A stretch of DNA of 64,000 bases from Timema cristinae (taxonomy: Eukaryota > Arthropoda > Insecta > Phasmatodea > Timematidae), in NCBI GenBank assembly GCA_039000515.1, contig JBCFYV010000012.1, positions 31,612,821 through 31,676,820 on the forward strand, in the 5' to 3' direction. The position numbers were made by a program, and so were the translations under genes. Shown in pieces: positions 34,401-45,392 of this stretch. The notes beneath the pieces are model-generated. The model was not told where the DNA came from and ran no database searches. It saw only the letters and a program-made list of their open reading frames with translations. Position 1 is the stretch's first letter, and every line of letters begins with the position of its first letter.

Positions 34401-34542
34401 AAATTGCCTACCCCATGACCTATAAAGTGTATTTGCTAAGTTAACATATTGTACATTATATGGAGAGTATTCCTCTTTAACCCCATAATGAAAGGTGTCT
34501 TCAAACCTAGTCCTCTTTGAGAAAAGTCACCACACGCCACTG
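31492..34542 (+). mobile_element. hAT DNA transposon, ZMYM1-like
   Basis: The left end CCGTGGCGTGCTGTC and the inverted right end CAGTGGCGTGTGGTG form a terminal repeat typical of hAT elements (CAGTGGCGT). A broken transposase fills the middle. An exact 8-base target duplication was not seen; GGTGCTAA left and CGTGATAA right match at six of eight. Confidence 0.8.
32030..34257 (+). pseudogene. hAT transposase pseudogene (ZMYM1-like)
   Basis: The ORF begins MEGDSNLKTVPSQHRLGKG. A TTF-type zinc-finger region follows near 32320-32470 (KWLIACKSRNRLYCWPCVLF, then GFCDISNFHKAKMRHEKTH). Next are the DUF4371-like part (LPFRGHDEREDSLNWGNY), the catalytic MLDETTDIAKLSQL near 32870, IHCYAHKLNLVL near 33150, RWNYNSRIVNTV, and the C-terminal hAT dimerisation region (STSTVERTFSCLKRIKTIVR, then NRLSTISLLSVEKGL) ending at 34257. 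Stops and frameshifts near 32200, 32945, 33070-33110, 33445 and 33714 make it non-functional. Nearest cellular relatives are zinc finger MYM-type 1-like proteins. Confidence 0.85.
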
Positions 34543-34769
34543 ATCGTGATAATACATAACATACTTTGCATGTATTGTGGAAATAGTATTTTGTACTGCG
34601 AAAGATTTGTGACTCCTCAAACCATATCTAAATTAGGCCTATAATAGATGAGTAAGGTTGCGCCGGACCTAATCTCAGCGCTGTGGCAAGAACACAAAGT
34701 AACCACTTCCTTTCTACTGTATGACTGCTCCAAAATATTTCCGGAGCATAAAGGAACATGGTTGCTCCA
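34543..34769. other. intergenic, leads into minisatellite
   Basis: Contains a degraded partial unit of the following repeat (GGACCTAATCTCAGCGCTGT at about 34674). No gene. Confidence 0.4.
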
Positions 34770-34968
34770 GACCTGTTACAGCGTAGCCTGTGACAGAGAC
34801 GAGGAGCAAGGTACCTTTGGACCTGTTATAGCGCAGCCTGTGACAGAGACGAGGAGTAAGGTTCCTAAAGACCTGTTACAGCGCTGCCTGTGACAGAGAC
34901 AAGGAGCTATGTTTCTTTGGACCTGTTACGGCGCTGCTTGTGACGGAGACGAGGTGCAATGCCAAGCG
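34770..34968 (+). repeat. 4 x 50-bp minisatellite
   Basis: Four head-to-tail units of 50 bases start at 34770, 34820, 34870 and 34920. Each begins GACCTGTTA and carries AGCCTGTGACAGAGACGAGG or a close variant. An open frame of 81 codons runs through it, but 50 is not a multiple of 3, so the units do not encode a periodic protein. Confidence 0.9.
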
Positions 34969-36325
34969 TTGATAAACACTTCCGACATATAACTGTTTTG
35001 TGTTGCCATCTACCGTACAATATTGTAACGACGCAGCCTTGACCAGGAGAAAACAGCAGAATCATGAATATGACATCAAAGAAGTAGTGACTAAGAAGCA
35101 GATTGTGATTTCACATCCCAGCCCTACAAGCAGCAACATTAAATAAAATAATTCGTGTTCTTATTCCAGCCGTCCTTACCATGTTACGACAAAAAAAATC
35201 CGAGAATTTGTTCCCAAATTTCAAAACAGCATCACTTCTTATGTTAGATTTAAACGAGTATAACTTCGTAGTCAATGGATTTTAAGTTTTTGTAAATTAA
35301 AATGGACAACAATTGCTAGTTAAAAATACATGGTATTAAGTAGGTACTTAAATCACGTTTAGTTATCGATAAAAGAGATTAGTACTATATGATCTAGACC
35401 TATTTAATATTATATACGTACTTCATGTTTTCAAAGGTTATTTATGGGAAATATGTTTAGCTTGATATGTTGTGTAATTATGAGTGCTAGTAAAAATAAG
35501 CATCAATATAACAAAGAATAAATTTAAATAACTCATTTTCAATCGATTTGCAGTACATTAAGTTGGATTACATAAATTAACCTGCTAGCTGTTAGATATA
35601 TTCTACCCCAACCACCATTTTTGTTTAAGGAAAAAATATCAAAATTAATTTCGCACTTCTTGGTCATAAACACTCTTACCCGTAACTAGCCGAGATACGT
35701 GGAACTCGAAAACGCTTTGGTCATAAACATCAATATCAAGTCAATCACGAAAACATGCCTAAAGTTTTTCACGACCCTTGATCATTTCTTAAAGGTACTG
35801 GATGCATAACCTGTTAAATATGTGTGAGTAACTGGAGACAAAGCCAATTTAACAGAATGTTAATTGAAACTAACAAAACAAAGCTATATTTTTCATACAA
35901 AGAAAAAAAAGGTTAGCTTTTTTATGGACGCTTAGACAGTGTTACAGGGCATCAAAAATTTAATTTCCCCATCAATGATTTCCTTAAAATATTCAATATT
36001 CTTATCTGTGACTTCCAAATATTCACACACGATTTTATTGAGCTGAACCATTTTTCCCTATAATTTAACTGGATGGACGTTGACGGCTAAAATTTCAAAC
36101 TGTCATCTGAAGACAATTGTGTAAGAGATAAAACTTTCGGGTATCTCTTTCTCTCCTACACACATACAAGGCCATGTGGCATTTTGACATAGTTCACTAA
36201 TTTTTATGAATATATTATAAATATATCAATGTATGATTAGTTAAAAAAATAAATGGTTTAATAAAAGGTTTAAAGAGTATAAATACTCAGGACTTGTTTC
36301 TTTAAATAAGTCGATTTAGGCTAAA
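34969..36325. other. intergenic, nothing recognised
   Basis: AT-rich; no ORF, RNA gene or named repeat could be supported. Confidence 0.4.
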
Positions 36326-36329
36326 ATAA

Positions 36330-37182
36330 TGTAACAAGATTAGTGTTTAACAGTGGGACCAGCGTGCTCTCATTGTTTACCCTGGCTGCGCTCCTTGTTC
36401 TCTCTGTCTCCCTCCTTGTCCAGCAGGTTGGCAGCGACATTCTCACTTGACTGGGGGATTAGAGGGCCCGAGGGGGTGCGGTGTGGGGGGGGGAGGACAA
36501 GTCTGTATCCTTTTTTATTCTGGACTTTTAACTCTAGTAATGGAGGATTCCAGACCCTTAGCTGTCACCACCCCTATATAAACACGCTCAGTGATAGCCG
36601 TGGGTATTCAGTTCTTGGTTCTCGACTAATGAGTCAGGGAGTACCCAGTGCGAGTGTGTGGACAGGTGTTGTACATTGTGTGAGCTAGAGTGACCAGCGA
36701 GCAGGTCAGCGCGTTCGCGGGTGGGTCAGCGAGTCCGGCGTTTGTGTATAGCGGGTCACCGCCATGTATCGTGTGTGAGACAAGTGACATTTGTTGTTAT
36801 TGTGAACTACTGTGTTAATGAACATTTTTTCACATTTTTAAAATATTTGAGTAGTAATTAGGTGTTTTATAGTTGTTAATTTGTTTATTCAATTTACTTA
36901 CATATCTGTGTGCTCTATTAGTTTAATTGAGTTACAGACTTAATTAAGGCTCTTTTTATTTTACTTAATTACTTGTTTAGTTATAAATAATTTAGATATA
37001 CAGTTAATCAGAGTGTGTATGTAAGTGGTAATTTTAATAATCAAAACCTTAAATATTCCGCGGGCATTTTCATTCGTGTTTGGTCAGCAGCCTACCCCAA
37101 TATCTCTAAAAGAACTCGTGATTCACACGTTCACGTGTGAACGGCCTATGACCCTCCCAGGTCACGTGTGTCCCACGTTACA
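36330..37182 (+). mobile_element. solo LTR of an LTR retrotransposon
   Basis: The 853-base segment begins TGTAAC and ends GTTACA, a perfect 6-base inverted terminus of the TG...CA type. Both sides carry ATAA (36326-36329 and 37183-37186), a 4-base target duplication as made by Gypsy-type integrases. No primer-binding site, gag or pol follows, so only the LTR remains. It is richer in GC than its surroundings and contains a TATA/initiator promoter. Assignment to Gypsy is inferred from duplication length only. Confidence 0.7.
36573..36613 (+). promoter_or_regulatory. TATA box plus initiator inside the solo LTR
   Basis: CTATATAAA at about 36574-36582 lies about 35 bases before ATTCAGTT, whose TCAGT (36608-36612) matches the arthropod initiator. 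Expected start is A 36610. This would be the U3/R boundary. Confidence 0.55.
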
Positions 37183-37184
37183 AT

Positions 37185-37516
37185 AATAATACTTACTACA
37201 AGCCTATAAGCTAAATAATCGTTTGAACATTAGACTTCAATTCAAAGTTTGTCGTTCGAATATCAAATATAATATGGTTTCTGAAAGCAATATACAAGTT
37301 GAGAGCCAACTTTAAATATATAGTACTATAGTAATACTTCCTACAATCCCTATAACCTAAATGATAGTTTGAATGTAAACTACTACACCCAGTGTGCTAT
37401 TCAAAAACATTCAACGAACATTAAATATAATAAGGCTTCTGAAATAAATAGGCTATACAAGCTAAGAGCTAACTTTAAGTATATTGTAATATGATATTAC
37501 TTTATACACGCCTATA
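37185..37516 (+). repeat. ~155-bp tandem repeat, left part
   Basis: The marker ACTAC(A)AGCCTATAA(N)CTAAAT recurs at about 37195, 37342 and 37505. Each unit continues with GTTTGAA, TTATTCAAA-like, AATATAATA(T/A)GG(C/T)TTCTGAAA and AGCTAACTTTAA(A/G)TATAT. The third unit is cut by the hAT element and resumes at 40128. Confidence 0.7.
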
Positions 37517-37524
37517 ATCTAAAT

Positions 37525-40119
37525 CAGTGGTTCCCAACCTGGGGGCGATTTGGATTATCAGGGGGGCAATAAATAAGTGGGGGCGATTTGGGGGCGATGA
37601 GTATTCAAAGGAGAAAAAATTAAGATAGTACTGTACAGTAGAAGTTGCCGGGTAGCACGAGTCACTGGCTATTCTCAGCCGGCGAGTTCACAGCACTCAC
37701 CCCTCTCCACAGTGCCCATCTGTTGTTGCTCAGCGCGGCCGACTGGTGACTCAACCCCTCCCCCTCCTGCCATCACAACACACTTAACATTGACCTACAT
37801 TCGTCTTCAGTCTTCACTAGCCTTTGTGTGCCTCACCATCAGTTTTCGTGCATGTCTTTTCTGTTTTTGTGCGTTTGTTTTGAAGTATAGAAGTTCATGC
37901 ACAATGGATTCAAAAAAGAATGAAGAAGTGTCGTCAATACTCATCTGAGTATTTAAAATTCGGTTTTATCGCGTCATCACAAAATGTGCAGTTTCCACAT
38001 TGTCTTCTGTAAGATAAAACATTTACTAGTAATGAAGCCATGAAGCCTTCACAAATGAAAGATCATTTATCAAGAGTACACAGTGATAAAGTGAGTAAAG
38101 AACTTAGTTATTTTCAAAACCTCAAAGCTAACGCTTATAAACGGCCTAATGTGAGTGAATTATTTAAAAAACAAACAACCGATCTTGACAAAGGTCTTCT
38201 TGCTTCTTACAAGGTGTCTTTATTGATTGCTAAATGTGGTAAACCTCACACAGTTGGCAAAACTCTTGTTTTACCGGCTACCAAATAATTATTGATATCA
38301 TGCTAGGAGAGGGCCCTAGTAATAAGATAAGTCTATTGGTTCCTTTGAGCAACAATAATGTTTCCAGGTGAATTGACAAAATGGCCATGGACGTTGAATA
38401 CAAACTCATCAATTTGTTGAAAAAAAGTAAATTTGGATTGCAGATTGATGAATCAACTGTGATTGATAACAAAGAAATTTTATTAGCTTATGTGAGGTTT
38501 ATCAATTAACAAAAGGATATTACCAAGGAAATGTTGTTTGCTAGAACTTTGATCACTGATACGAAGGGATTGTCGATTTTTAAAGCGGTGCAAGATTATT
38601 TTGAGAAAAAAGAGATACCCCTAACAAACGTGAGCACTTGTGCAACAGACGGTGCTCCTGCCATGTCAGGTCATCATGCTGGGTTTCTATCCCACCTTAA
38701 GAAAGAAGTGCCAGAGGTCATCACTATTCACTGTGTCATTCATCGTCAACACCTAGCTGCGAAAAAATTGAGTGGTGTCCTGCATGAAACCCTACAACTG
38801 GTTATTACTGGTGTCAACAAGATCAAAGCTAATTCCCTCAATGACCATCTGTTCTGACAACTTTGCCATGAAAATGATGAGGAATTCGAACGCTTGCTTC
38901 TACATACGGCCGTGAGGTGGCTTTCCAAAGGAAACTGTTTGTGCCATTTCTTCGAATTATTTGACACAGTTACTGAGATTCTCTACACGTCTGATCCTGA
39001 TTTAAGTGAGAATTTGAAGCAACGCAAGTTGGAACTTGCATACCTTACAGATATTTTTGAAATAATGAACAAAGTCAATATATGGCTTCAAGGAAACAAG
39101 ATGAACATTATCAAGGCCAAAGGAATTATTTCATCATTCATCGCCAAATATGATATTCACAAGGTAAATATTGGCTGTAAAGAGCTGATTCAGTTTCCGA
39201 CCCTTTAAAGTGTTCAGTGTCAGATAACGAGACTCCTGAACTCCCAGAAGAAAAAATCCTAATTTTTACTGATCACCTTGACCAGTTAAAAACTGACATG
39301 GAATCAAGATTTGAAGATTTGGCCAAGTTACAAATTCCGGATTGGATTCTAGATCCATTCTCATTTGAAGCTGTGAATAATCTTGATAACTCTTTGCAGA
39401 CAGATTTTCTAGATCTGAAGTATGACTGTGAGGTGAAAATCATTTTCAAGCAAAGCAGTTACGAGTTAGTATGGGTGAAACTTATCGACACTTATCCACA
39501 ACTATGGGGAAAAACTGAACCACTTCTCATCTCGTTCCCATCAGCATATTTAATTGAAAAAGGATTTAGTTCTGTTGTCCAGCTCCTCACAAAACAGAGA
39601 AATAAGTTGGACATTTGCCTTAAAGGAGACTTGCGCCTGAACTTGACGAACATAGAGCCGGATATTCAAGCTTTAACTGAAATCTACCAAGCACAAGGCA
39701 GCCATTGAAAAGGTAAAATAAAACAATAACAAAGTTTTCAAACCTTCTTTTATTTTTTCAAATTTTGACTGTCAACTTTCTTAATTCTTCCAGATTCCAA
39801 TTAAAAAATGAAAACATGTACTAGTTTTTTAAATTACTTTCAATGATCTTAGTTAATTATTTCCCTTCTTTGTTCTTAAAAAAATCTGTAAAAAATGTAC
39901 ATTTTAATATTTTTCTATTTTATTTAAGAGTGACCGGATAAAACTGCTTTGGTTGTTTTTATATACGGTAATAAAATTGTTTAAAATAATAAAACTGCTT
40001 TTTTATTTACACTTTACTTTAAATTAAAATTAGGCATACAATGAAAATGAAAAGGAGGCGATAGGTGTTAGTCAACCTCCAGAAAGGAGAGATGGGCCAC
40101 AAAAGGTTGGGAACCATTG
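37525..40119 (+). mobile_element. hAT DNA transposon, ZBED5/SCAND3-like, with 8-bp TSD
   Basis: The terminal inverted repeats are CAGTGGTTCCCAACCT at the left and, inverted, CAATGGTTCCCAACCT at the right. The 8-base target duplication ATCTAAAT is exact at 37517-37524 and 40120-40127. Length is 2595 bases. The ends match the pattern of Charlie-type hAT elements. Confidence 0.93.
37904..39708 (+). pseudogene. hAT transposase pseudogene (ZBED5/SCAND3-like)
   Basis: It starts MDSKKNEEVS and, after a 1-base frame change, continues RQYSSEYLKFGF into a BED zinc finger (PHCLL with a stop in place of the second Cys codon region, then MKDHLSRVH). Then come LFKKQTTDLDKGLLASYKVS, the catalytic region CATDGAPAMSGHHAGFLSHL, HCVIHRQHLAAKKL, HTAVRWLSKGNCL, and the C-terminal part ISFPSAYLIEKGFSSVVQLL, then RLNLTNIEPDI. 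Disruptions include stops near 37945, 38010 and 38286-38510 and frame changes near 38855 and 39207. It is non-functional but young enough to keep most motifs. Confidence 0.88.
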
Positions 40120-40127
40120 ATCTAAAT

Positions 40128-40290
40128 GATAATTTGAATGTAAAACTACTACATAAAGTTTGTTATTCAAACGATTATAATTAAGTTTGAAGCTACCTTT
40201 TTTAATTTTAGCTACGAACTTTAAATATAAGATTGTTTCTAAAACCATTATATAAACTAATAACCAATTTTAAATATATTGTGGTCTTGG
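40128..40290 (+). repeat. ~155-bp tandem repeat, right part
   Basis: It resumes with GATAATTTGAATGTAAAACT directly after the target duplication, then TTATTCAAACG, and ends AACCAATTTTAAATATATTG. It completes the third unit of the array at 37185-37516. Confidence 0.7.
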
Positions 40291-41347
40291 CATAATGTAA
40301 ACAACATGGGCGTTAGCTAAATATTTTAATATATCAAATATGTTATTCTTATTTATAAAGTATTACCTTTAAAATTGATTTGTATATCCTTTAATGTAAA
40401 TATGTCATCAATCAAGCGGGGTATAATACTTCACTATTTTAAAGAAAATACCTTTATTCGCCAGTCACATGTTTTTGCGCAAGGAAATTGAAAGAAACCG
40501 TTAAATCTGTCCCCTCGCTAGCAAGCACACAACAAACTTTAACGTCACGATTTGGTCCCTCGCAAGTTGCAAGGGGTGTGTTTTGTCCAACCATTAAAAT
40601 ATTGAGATCACAACAACAAAAAAACTATTCATTTAGCGCTCTCTATCAAATGCTTTGCAACAATTCGTTCCCCTTTTTCCCCCCATATGTTGGCTAAAAA
40701 TCCCTGGTTATCAGGTAAGGTTGTCTAAAAGTTCAGTCATCTAGTTCATGGGTTGACACTGGGTTAGTAAAATTTTGTATGATGTTTCTTCCCTTCTCCC
40801 CCTTGCCATTATTCTTCATGTAGTGCTCACATATTTGTCTAGAGCTCGCACCAGTCGAAATATATTTGACTCTTTTTCATTAATTTTAATTAAAAATCCT
40901 TTATTTCTATTTTCTCCTGTATTTAAAATGTATTTATTTTCAACATAAATTTTAATTTTTATTAAATACATATTTATTTTTCTTCATCATGTGAATTTTG
41001 AAATAATTTTTGACCCACCGAACACATTACCAATATTTGACTCATTGTTTGACTCCATCTTAATTCTTAACATATTTTTCATTGTGTTCTTTAGTTAAAC
41101 TATATTTTTGTTATATAGATTGGTCTCCTTTTGACTTATTTTGCGTTTTCAAATTTATTTGTATTATTTTCAAGGATGTTTTCTCCTTAGTTAATATTTT
41201 GTAATTAGTGTTAATTTTCAATTGTTTATTATATGTTTGGTTTTTTTGTATTTGAATATTTATATTTTGACTTGTATTGACAGTGGAATTTATAATTAGC
41301 GTATCTCAGTCTCACTTGGTAGTTTTATTTACGTTAATATAAAAACA
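40291..41347. other. upstream of the THAP ORF, nothing firm
   Basis: AT-rich intergenic sequence. GTGCTCACATATTTGTCTAGA at 40826 recurs exactly at 45931, but its meaning is unknown. No promoter motif could be fixed. Confidence 0.35.
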
Positions 41348-42789
41348 ATGCTAGTCGTCCACAATTGCTTTGGGACAGGATGCTACGGATCTTCCATGAT
41401 AAATCCTGGCTTGACATTTTTCCGATTTCCAACATGGGACAAATTGAGGTAATCTTATTTATGTTTATTATATTTTTTAACTCCCAAGTATGATACAGTT
41501 ATTAATTAAGCATGATTACCTTGTGAATCCTGGCTCACTAAATAGTACACCAGTACAGTAGTGTGCTGGGATTTTTTATTTTATTTATATTTTTTAATAT
41601 AAATACACACAAGATAGTATGGTTACTATGATATTAAAATAAAATGGTAAAATTAATCTCTATAGTTAAGTTACATATATTAAGGAAAAAGTATTTTAAT
41701 ATATTATAACAGTTAACATTTTTATTATTATTAACCATCCCAAAGGAACAAAACATAATCTCTTGGATATAAATGACATATTTTTAATTAAATTATGAAA
41801 TTCAGTCAACGCTCGATAACTCATACTAAAGGGGTCGGGGTCTGTTCGAGTTATGAAAAGTCCGTCTTATCGAGGGGAAATAAAGTTGTGCCTAAAAAAT
41901 TAAAACTTATATTTATCTAAAGTAATATACTTTAATGTGACGAGGTAAACTATACATATCAGATAAGAGACATACACAAATAACACAGTTAGGTATTCAA
42001 ATGGGGAAGGTTGACATTACAATAGGCCTATAGTACTACTGGCAAATTATCTATATACTGTACTGTATGTGCTTACTTACTGACCTATTTCAGTAGACCT
42101 AGGCCTATTACACAAGCATGATGGTGATAGGTTTGCCACTGTGATGATATTTTGCTTAGTAGACCTAGGTTTGAAGAAGCTGTCAATATTCTTCTGTGAA
42201 TATTTTTGGTGTTGCTTCTTATTGATGATTTGTGAAATTTTTGGCTCTTCAACCCTCGTTCACAACTTGTGAATGTGTGGAATGCCAGGCCTCCACTGTG
42301 TCTCGGATTCCACGTTAAACTGTAGGTCCTCTTATTTCATCTCACAATTACGCTACCATTGCACATTAGCGTATGCGCACATAACCTGAATGGGTAGTAA
42401 GACACGGTGCTAATAATAATAATAATAATCATAATATAGGCAATACATTCTTTTATGAGTCAATTTAATGGCATATAACACAACCGGGGAGTAAGACATG
42501 GTGCTAAAAAAAAAACAATAGTTCTAGTTAACAGTAGGCCTATTATTTGGTTCATGATTGGCAATACTTTAGAAGAAATGATTTGTTTGTTTACAGTTTG
42601 AGGAAATAAAATATAAACACTAGACTATTGGTTAATTTTTCCAGGTATCTGAAATGGGTAGACGTCTCCCAAAATCGACTCTTGATGGCCCATAGAGAGA
42701 AGTTTATTTATGCACACACTTGTGCATCTCATTTTGATGCGAGTCAATTTCGGACACCTCTGCAGGACAAGCTGGTACATAAAGCATAA
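41348..42789 (+). CDS. THAP zinc-finger domain protein (exons 41348-41448 and 42645-42789)
   Basis: Two exons with GT/AG borders (AG|GTAATC; TTTTTCCAG|G) join in frame to 81 codons. The product is one THAP domain, a C2CH zinc-binding DNA-recognition module also found at the N-terminus of P-element transposases. All metal ligands are present: C7 and C12 in NCFGTGC, C60 and H63 in CASHF. The structural residues F27 P28 (FFRFP), W38 (YLKWVD) and F64 are also present. The frame ends TAA exactly where the family's AVP motif is expected (LVHKA then stop). A possible donor, CTG|GTACAT at 42772, could instead lead to further exons; none was found. It may be a small THAP gene, the first exons of a larger one, or a relic of a P-like transposon. 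No symbol is assigned. Confidence 0.75.
41808..41885 (+). repeat. terminal fragment of a pogo/Tigger-like element
   Basis: CAGTCAACGCTCGATAACTC, followed by GTTCGAGTTATGAAAAGTC and TTATCGAGGGG, resembles the ends of Tigger-type elements. A matching right end was not found. It lies in the intron of the THAP ORF. Confidence 0.45.
42262..42433 (+). mobile_element. SINE family A, 5'-truncated
   Basis: It starts ACTTGTGAATGTGTGGAATG, keeps CTCGGATTCCACGTT and ACTGTAGGTCCTCTTATTT, and ends in GGTAGTAAGACACGGTGC, then (TAA)n. It is more diverged than the 19643 copy and lies in the THAP intron. Confidence 0.82.
42473..42511 (+). repeat. SINE A/B tail fragment
   Basis: ATAACACAACCGGGGAGTAA, then GACATGGTGCTAAAAAA, equals the last 40 bases of the SINE tails, with an A run instead of (AAT)n. 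Confidence 0.6.
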
Positions 42790-44730
42790 ATTGTTGAGGG
42801 CTAGTTTACTGATGAGTGATTTTTTTCAAAAACATAAAATATTTTAAAACATGCTTTAACAATTTGTTTCAAAATTGGTATCTTGGGCCTTAAGCCTAAT
42901 CATTGTGTTTGTGGTAAAAAGTTGTTTAAGGGTATTTTACTGATGCTTGATTTTTCAGCAATAGTTATGATACATTTATATATGATTGTGTTGTATCGTT
43001 ACTTAATGTATTTGGTAGTTTTCAATGGGTTTGCAGATTTACCATGGAAATTGATATAAAGGGGTTTTGTAGCCCTCCATTACCCTGCTAAATTGAGAGT
43101 TGACTTTTTTTTATATCTATTACAATATGGTAGGGATGAGGGTGGCGGTTTATTAGAGAAAATGCACCTGAATCAGCGAGGGAAATCACATGCTAATTTC
43201 ATTATTGTAAATTATTATTCACGATTTGTGTGGGCTACTTAGTCTATAGGCCTACAGTACATATACAATAATTAAGATTGGTTAACATGTTTTTAAATCA
43301 AGTAAGACATTGTAGATAGGCCCCACCACATTTAAACTAAAAAAAAATGTATTTTTGGTATTTACACTTTTTTTCTTATTTCATTCCGTTTAGGGCATAC
43401 AGCAAATATAATCAATTTTTCTTTCTAGAAAATGTATGTCATTCATTTCTCATCTGTTTTCAAAATAATTTTTAAACATGTGTTTAATTACCACTCTTTC
43501 ATTTCTAAAACTTTCTTTAAAACAAAATTTTATGTCCCTATAATTATATTTATAATATCTATTAGGTGTCTGGAAAAATGAAAATTTCCTCTGGAAAACC
43601 TGGAAAAAAGAAGGAATTTTGTAATAAGAAAATAGTGGCAACCCTGTTGTTACTAATTTTTTTAAACTCCTTGTCGAACTAGAGCTACATACAAAACAAT
43701 TCCCGAAGTGATAAAAAACGTACTCCCAAACTAACTTACCAAGTAAAAATATATTAAAAAAAAAACTTAACATGAAAAATGTTTAAACCATGTATTGACT
43801 CTATAAAAATTAACTCAACATTCAAGGGATTTAGAATTAAATACCTACTGATTGAGATCAGCCCAGTATGTTGTGAAAGTTTGTGCCAAATACAGTTGAA
43901 AATAGTTCAGGAACTAAGAGTTTCTCAATCTTTACTTGATAAAGACTTTCCAAGGATTAAGCAAAAGTATTTAACAAATTTATCCCAAACAATCCTCAAA
44001 AATAGACATCTAACTCACTTGTATTTGAAGATTAGAGGATTGATACTCTCTTTTTACTTTCTCGCTATCTTACAGGTAGAGAAAATATGGTGATCATAAA
44101 AAAAATCGAACTCAAGATTTTGATGAATCTTGACGTTTCATAACTCCCTGGATCTGAAAAAATGATTTTGAATTTCAGTCGGTCTGTCTGTACCTCCAAC
44201 TAGACCCTAAACTATTTTACTGATCGAGCTAAAAACTTGGTATCTAGGGTTTTCATAGGGTTGACCTGAGAGGTTTTTGGATTTGGATATCTACCCCTAA
44301 AATTAAGGGTAGTTTACTGAAGGAGGAAAAAACTGGCTATTTTCATTTTCCCATGAAAACTTTTTAACAGAAGCGTTAATTTCCGTATTTCTGCAACTAT
44401 TTGAGATACTAAATAACTTATCATTGCAAAATTGTAGTACTATTAAAAATAAAAAACTTTAATTTGACATTTTCTAAAACCAACAGTTTCTGAGATATTG
44501 GCGAATATAGTCTATTGATACAATTTTATGAGTTTTAGTTGTAAAGAGATACTGCGGGGTTCCGTACCATTTATTTTTATTGGTTTCCGAATGTTTTCAA
44601 GGTTTGACCTCATTTTTTGTCCATGATATCCTTGTGATTCCTTGATAACATAGAAGTGTTCAAATTAACTTTGTCTTAATGTCTTTTTTAACGGTCTTCT
44701 ACCCTTCAAGGCTTTGCTCATTTTATTACA
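42790..44730. other. intergenic/intronic, mostly unrecognised
   Basis: A SINE D-like scrap at 43125-43190 (AGGGATGAGGGTGGCGG). A CTGGAAAACCTGGAAAAAAG patch at 43587 resembles the hAT-like MITE subterminal repeats. From 44095 to 44560 runs a repeat-like tract (CATAACTCCCTGGATCTGAA) loosely matched at 59545-59620. No gene. Confidence 0.4.
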
Positions 44731-44734
44731 TTGG

Positions 44735-44890
44735 TGGGGGAGGTATAATTTAGTTTAAATATACCCTTTTTTGCATGGAGGGGGAGGGTAGAAATGCTTA
44801 AGAAAATTTACAGCTAGTTTACCAGACTGGTATTTGAATCCCGACCTCATCACCGGCGACCCAAACGAGCATACAATAAAGACTGCACAC
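44735..44890 (-). repeat. SINE family D copy, diverged
   Basis: The minus strand gives GATGAGGTCGGGATTCAAATA, a box B-like segment, preceded by a tRNA-like stretch. The body to the left is eroded but keeps CTAAATTATACC-like positions. Confidence 0.45.
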
Positions 44891-45130
44891 CTGTCGATAG
44901 CCTACTTGTTTTAACTGCAGTAAATTAGGTTTTATAATTGTTAATTTCTCTTTGAATTTTACACCTTTTCTAACGCCATTGTAACCTCTTTAAATAATTT
45001 AACTCAACAGACATTTCAACCCCCACCTCCCCAGCCCTGAAACAAGTGAGTGAGCAATTGGTTGGAAACAACTATTCTATCGCTGATTAAACAAAACAAA
45101 ATGGTTAACAGTTGTTTTATTACTTGATTA

Positions 45131-45392
45131 TCGGTGACCTGTGGTCTAGGGGTAAGGTGTAGGACTTCTGTGTTGGGGGTCTGGGGTTCAATCCTTGGTC
45201 CCGGCACAGATTTATCTGATTACCAAACTCTTCCTTCACCTCTGTCTGACAAGACTTGTATTAATCACAACTTGTGAATGTGTGGAATGTCAGGATTCCA
45301 CGTTAAACTGTAGGTCCTCCATTTCATCTCACAATCACCCTTACGTATAACCCGAACGAGAAGTAAGACGCGGTGCTAATAATAATAATAAT
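45131..45392 (+). mobile_element. tRNA-derived SINE, family A
   Basis: Head: GTGACCTGTGGTCTAGGGGT and CTGGGGTTCAATCCTTGGTC. The body is partly deleted (GGAATGTCAGGATTCCACG) and the tail CCCGAACGAGAAGTAAGACG is followed by (AAT)n. Compared with 19643 it has internal deletions of about 20 and 25 bases. Confidence 0.85.

Noticed and set aside
34648..34893. 81-codon ORF
   Set aside because: It runs through the 50-bp minisatellite, whose period is not a multiple of three.
43450..43773. 107-codon minus-strand ORF
   Set aside because: Composition reflects AT-rich repeat sequence related to the hAT-like MITE subterminal repeats; no domain seen.
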